From NCBI GenBank assembly GCA_035288405.1, contig DATEAK010000295.1, positions 1-17,777 of the forward strand: a DNA stretch of 17,777 nucleotides, read 5' to 3'. Shown here in pieces: positions 15,187-17,777 of this stretch. The position numbers and the translations under genes were made by a program. The notes under the pieces were generated by a model. It did not search any database. It was not told the DNA's origin and saw only the letters and a program-made list of their open reading frames with translations. Every line of letters begins with the position of its first letter. Positions within the stretch are counted from its first letter, which is position 1. Origin of the DNA: JACPSX01 sp035288405 [NCBI: bacterium] (GTDB taxonomy: Bacteria; JACPSX01).

Positions 15187-15194
15187 TGGACTCC

Positions 15195-17774
15195 ATGGCT
15201 GAGTCTGTGGCTCGATCCGAAACAGGAACCAAGGATCGCTGGATTCCCTCAACTTGCAGTCTGTGCTACGGGACCTGCTCCATTCTCGGGCACCGGGTGA
15301 ACGGAACCCTGGTCAAGATCGAAGGGAATCCCAAAAGCTCCTACGGGATGGGGCGGTTATGTGCCAAGGGGGTGAGCGGGATCATGACGCTGTACGATCC
15401 CAAACGGGTCAACGTTCCCTTGCGCCGCACGAACCCCAAGAAGGGACCTGGGATCGATCCGGGCTGGAAGGAGATTTCCTGGGAGGAGGCGCTGAGCGAG
15501 ATCGCGGAGCGCCTGCGCAAGATCCACCAGGATGACCCCCGCAAGCTCTTCATGCAGCGCACAACCACGAATACCTCAGGCCGCACGCCTTTGGCTATTT
15601 TTGCCTGGGGCTTCGGCACCCCCAATCTATGGGTGGCGGGGGGAGGGTTGCACTGCGGCAACGGCGCTCACCTGATCGGGGGAATTTTCCACGCTTCCTG
15701 GTCCCTGGTGCCCGACTTCAAGTACTGCAACTACGCAATTTACTTCGGAGCCTCCAAGGGACACGGGGCGGGCCATGCCTCTTGCACGAACATCCAACTA
15801 GCAGCCGAGGCCCGGGAGCGGTGGATGAAGCTCGTGGTGGTGGATCCCATGTGCAACTTTGCCTCCGCCAAGGCGAGCCAGTGGGTGCCCATCCGGGTAG
15901 GGACGGACGGGGCTCTGGCTCTGGCCATGACCAATGTGATCGCGAACGATCTGGGGGTCTACGATGCTCCCTACCTGAAGCAGTGCACCAACGCTCCGTA
16001 CCTAATCGGTCCCTCCAAGACCTATGTGCGGGATCAGGCCAGTGGAAAGCCTCTGGTGTGGGATACCGCGCGAAACCGGGCAGTCCCCTTTGATGATCCC
16101 GAGATTCAGGATTTGGCTCTGGAGGGAAACTTTGAGGTGGGCGGAGTTTCCTGTCGGCCGGCTTTTGCCGCGTTGCGGGAGCATTTGAAGCAATTTACGC
16201 CTCGTTGGGCCGCGGAGATCACCACGGTGCCCGAGAAGACGATTCGGGAGATGGCGCAGGAATTTGCCACCGAGGCCCGGGTGGGCAGCACGATCGTGAT
16301 CGAGGGGAAGACGTTCCCCTACCGGCCGGTGGCGGCGATCTTCTTCCGTGGGTCCCAAGGGCACAAGAACTCGGTGTACAACTGTCTGGCCATCGGGCTA
16401 CTCAATCATCTGGTGGGCGCGGCGGACGTGGTAGGCGGAGCGTTGGGGTTCAACCCGGTCTGCCACGGGCATCCCGACACGGGAAGACCCAATTACGTCC
16501 CTAAGCCATGCCCTGACGGACTTATGATCACCGGCACCTGGATGGTCCCCCATCTGCCTTACCCCCTTCCTGAACCAAAGATGCCCGAGACCATGGGGCT
16601 CCAGGATATCTTCCCCATGGGGATGATGTCCCCCTTCATGGCCTCCCGGGATCAGGAAGAGATGTGGCAGCGCTTCCAGCTCCCCTACCGTCCCGAGATG
16701 CTGCTCAACTACGGGGCCAACTCGGTGATGAGCGTGGGGAACAAGGACACGGTCATCGAGACACTGCTCAAAATCCCCTTTATCGTGTCGATTGACATTC
16801 TCCAGAACGAGTTCACCGAGTTCGCCGACATCATTTTGCCCGACGCCTCTTACTTGGAGTCCCTGGACTCCAGGCCCAATTCCTTCATCTTCAACCTGCA
16901 CGCGGGTCTGGGGGAATGGTGCTGGCCTATCAAACAGCCCGTCCTGCCGGCCAGCGGCCAGAGGAGGATCACCGGTGATGTCCTCTTGGAGCTGGCCGAC
17001 CGCATCGGCATCCGGGAGGAGATCAACGCCGCCTTCAACGCGCAACTCAAATTGGAAGGACCATATCGCCTGGAGTTCAAGCAAAAGTATAGCTACGAGG
17101 AGGTCTGTGATCGCGAGCTCAGGAACAACTTCGGAGAAGAGAGAGGCCTGGAGTGGTTCAAGAAAGAAGGGCTGATCTCGTGGAAGAAGAAGCCTGAGGA
17201 GGTCTACTGGAGATATTCGGTTCCCGTACGCATCCCGATCTACTGGGAGTTCCTGAAACCCCTGGGAGAGAAGGCCGGAACCATCGCCCGGGCCCATGGG
17301 ATGGAGTGGGACGACTCCTACTACGACCCGCTGCCCGACTGGAAGCCCTGCCTTTCTCACGAGTGCAAAGATTCCCGGTATGACCTCTACGGGTTTTACT
17401 ACCGGGATACATTGCACACGAACAGCTTCACCATGGAGAACCCGTGGCTGGACGAGGCGGCCCGCATTGATCCTTTCTCCTACACGATTGCTATGAACAA
17501 GAGCATGGGACAGAAGAAGGGGCTGAGGGACGGGGAGATGATCTGGGTGGAGTCGGAGAGCGGGCGCAAGGTACAGGGTAAGGTGCACCTGACCGAGGCA
17601 ATCCACCCCGAGGGTTTAGGCATCGGAAGCTGCGCGGGGCACTGGAGCCATAAGCTGCCGGTAGCCCAGGGCAAAGGGGTGTTCTTCAACGATCTGTTGG
17701 AGGTGGACTTCGGGCACTCCAGTCCCGTGAACTTAAACCTGGACCTGTGCGTGAAAGTGAGGGTGTACCGATGA
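15195..17774 (+). CDS. Molybdenum/tungsten bis-pterin oxidoreductase, catalytic subunit with [4Fe-4S]; substrate unknown
   Basis: An 859-residue member of the DMSO-reductase (complex iron-sulfur molybdoenzyme) superfamily. The N-terminal [4Fe-4S] motif has C21, C24, C28 and C56 (CSLCYGTC, LCAKG). The first pterin-binding region contains LVVVDPMCNFASAKASQWVPIRVGTDGALALAM. C154 in LHCGNGAH lies where the metal-ligating Cys or Ser of this superfamily is expected, so Cys ligation is likely. The last ~120 residues form the molydopterin dinucleotide-binding domain (IAMNKSMGQKKGLRDGEMIWVESESGRKV). There is no Tat or Sec signal, so it is cytoplasmic. No in-window feature fixes the substrate; acetylene hydratase-, polysulfide/thiosulfate reductase- or transhydroxylase-like activities are all open. 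The stop overlaps the next ATG, implying an operon with a partner subunit. Confidence 0.92.
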   Translation: MAESVARSETGTKDRWIPSTCSLCYGTCSILGHRVNGTLVKIEGNPKSSYGMGRLCAKGVSGIMTLYDPKRVNVPLRRTNPKKGPGIDPGWKEISWEEALSEIAERLRKIHQDDPRKLFMQRTTTNTSGRTPLAIFAWGFGTPNLWVAGGGLHCGNGAHLIGGIFHASWSLVPDFKYCNYAIYFGASKGHGAGHASCTNIQLAAEARERWMKLVVVDPMCNFASAKASQWVPIRVGTDGALALAMTNVIANDLGVYDAPYLKQCTNAPYLIGPSKTYVRDQASGKPLVWDTARNRAVPFDDPEIQDLALEGNFEVGGVSCRPAFAALREHLKQFTPRWAAEITTVPEKTIREMAQEFATEARVGSTIVIEGKTFPYRPVAAIFFRGSQGHKNSVYNCLAIGLLNHLVGAADVVGGALGFNPVCHGHPDTGRPNYVPKPCPDGLMITGTWMVPHLPYPLPEPKMPETMGLQDIFPMGMMSPFMASRDQEEMWQRFQLPYRPEMLLNYGANSVMSVGNKDTVIETLLKIPFIVSIDILQNEFTEFADIILPDASYLESLDSRPNSFIFNLHAGLGEWCWPIKQPVLPASGQRRITGDVLLELADRIGIREEINAAFNAQLKLEGPYRLEFKQKYSYEEVCDRELRNNFGEERGLEWFKKEGLISWKKKPEEVYWRYSVPVRIPIYWEFLKPLGEKAGTIARAHGMEWDDSYYDPLPDWKPCLSHECKDSRYDLYGFYYRDTLHTNSFTMENPWLDEAARIDPFSYTIAMNKSMGQKKGLRDGEMIWVESESGRKVQGKVHLTEAIHPEGLGIGSCAGHWSHKLPVAQGKGVFFNDLLEVDFGHSSPVNLNLDLCVKVRVYR

Positions 17775-17777
17775 GAT
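17771..17777 (+). CDS. Start of the next gene (cut by the window edge), probably a partner subunit
   Basis: ATGA overlaps the molybdo-enzyme stop (ATG at 17771, TGA at 17772), and GTGAGGGTG lies just upstream as a plausible ribosome binding site. Only two codons are visible, so nothing can be said of the product. In this superfamily an iron-sulfur electron-transfer subunit often follows. Confidence 0.5.

Noticed and set aside
1-17777. CRISPR arrays, insertion sequences, prophage or toxin-antitoxin genes
   Set aside because: No regularly spaced repeats, transposase-like proteins, terminal inverted repeats or phage genes were seen on either strand.

Overview
The window reads as a chromosomal core-gene region of a bacterium with moderate-to-high GC. 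It carries a long minus-strand block of translation, RNA-decay, cell-division and proteolysis genes, and a divergent plus-strand molybdenum/tungsten enzyme gene at the right edge. RNase Y with a YmdB-type phosphodiesterase, a thrS-infC-rpmI-rplT-pheS-pheT order, a ZapA gene beside RNase Y, and a tig-clpP-clpX cluster with a methylmalonyl-CoA epimerase would fit Desulfobacterota (deltaproteobacterial), NC10, Acidobacteria-like or related lineages. I cannot assign the phylum from sequence alone. The cytoplasmic [4Fe-4S]/molybdopterin enzyme suggests an anaerobic or facultative lifestyle (inference).

Layout, all minus strand and so transcribed right to left: tRNA-Lys(CUU), a degenerate tRNA-Leu-like fragment and tRNA-Leu(UAG) (14640-14418); trigger factor tig, clpP, clpX and methylmalonyl-CoA epimerase (14361-10676); a strong-looking promoter and tRNA-Val(GAC) (10657-10534); a terminator-like hairpin; thrS, infC (apparently starting on ATC), rpmI and rplT; a strong 12-bp terminator; pheS and pheT (10461-3793); a promoter followed by a small coiled-coil ZapB-like gene and zapA (3670-2925); about 690 bp without a protein gene that holds a candidate structured RNA (position and shape suggest 6S-like) and a 109-nt highly folded element directly upstream of the RNase Y ribosome binding site; then rny and a partial ymdB overlapping it by 11 nt and running off the left edge.

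On the plus strand, about 420 bp of leader with several inverted repeats precedes a molybdopterin oxidoreductase of about 859 residues (15195-17774). Its stop overlaps the ATG of another gene cut by the window end, so an operon probably continues to the right.

Functionally the minus block couples tRNA supply, aminoacylation (ThrRS, PheRS), initiation (IF3), 50S proteins (L35, L20), nascent-chain folding (trigger factor), regulated proteolysis (ClpXP), Z-ring assembly (ZapA and partner) and mRNA decay (RNase Y). The protein genes are largely ordinary. The parts most worth a second look are RNA-level: the rny leader, the zapA-rny RNA, the ATC start of infC, two terminators that sit inside what otherwise look like operons, the tRNA remnant, and the substrate-unassigned molybdo/tungsto-enzyme.
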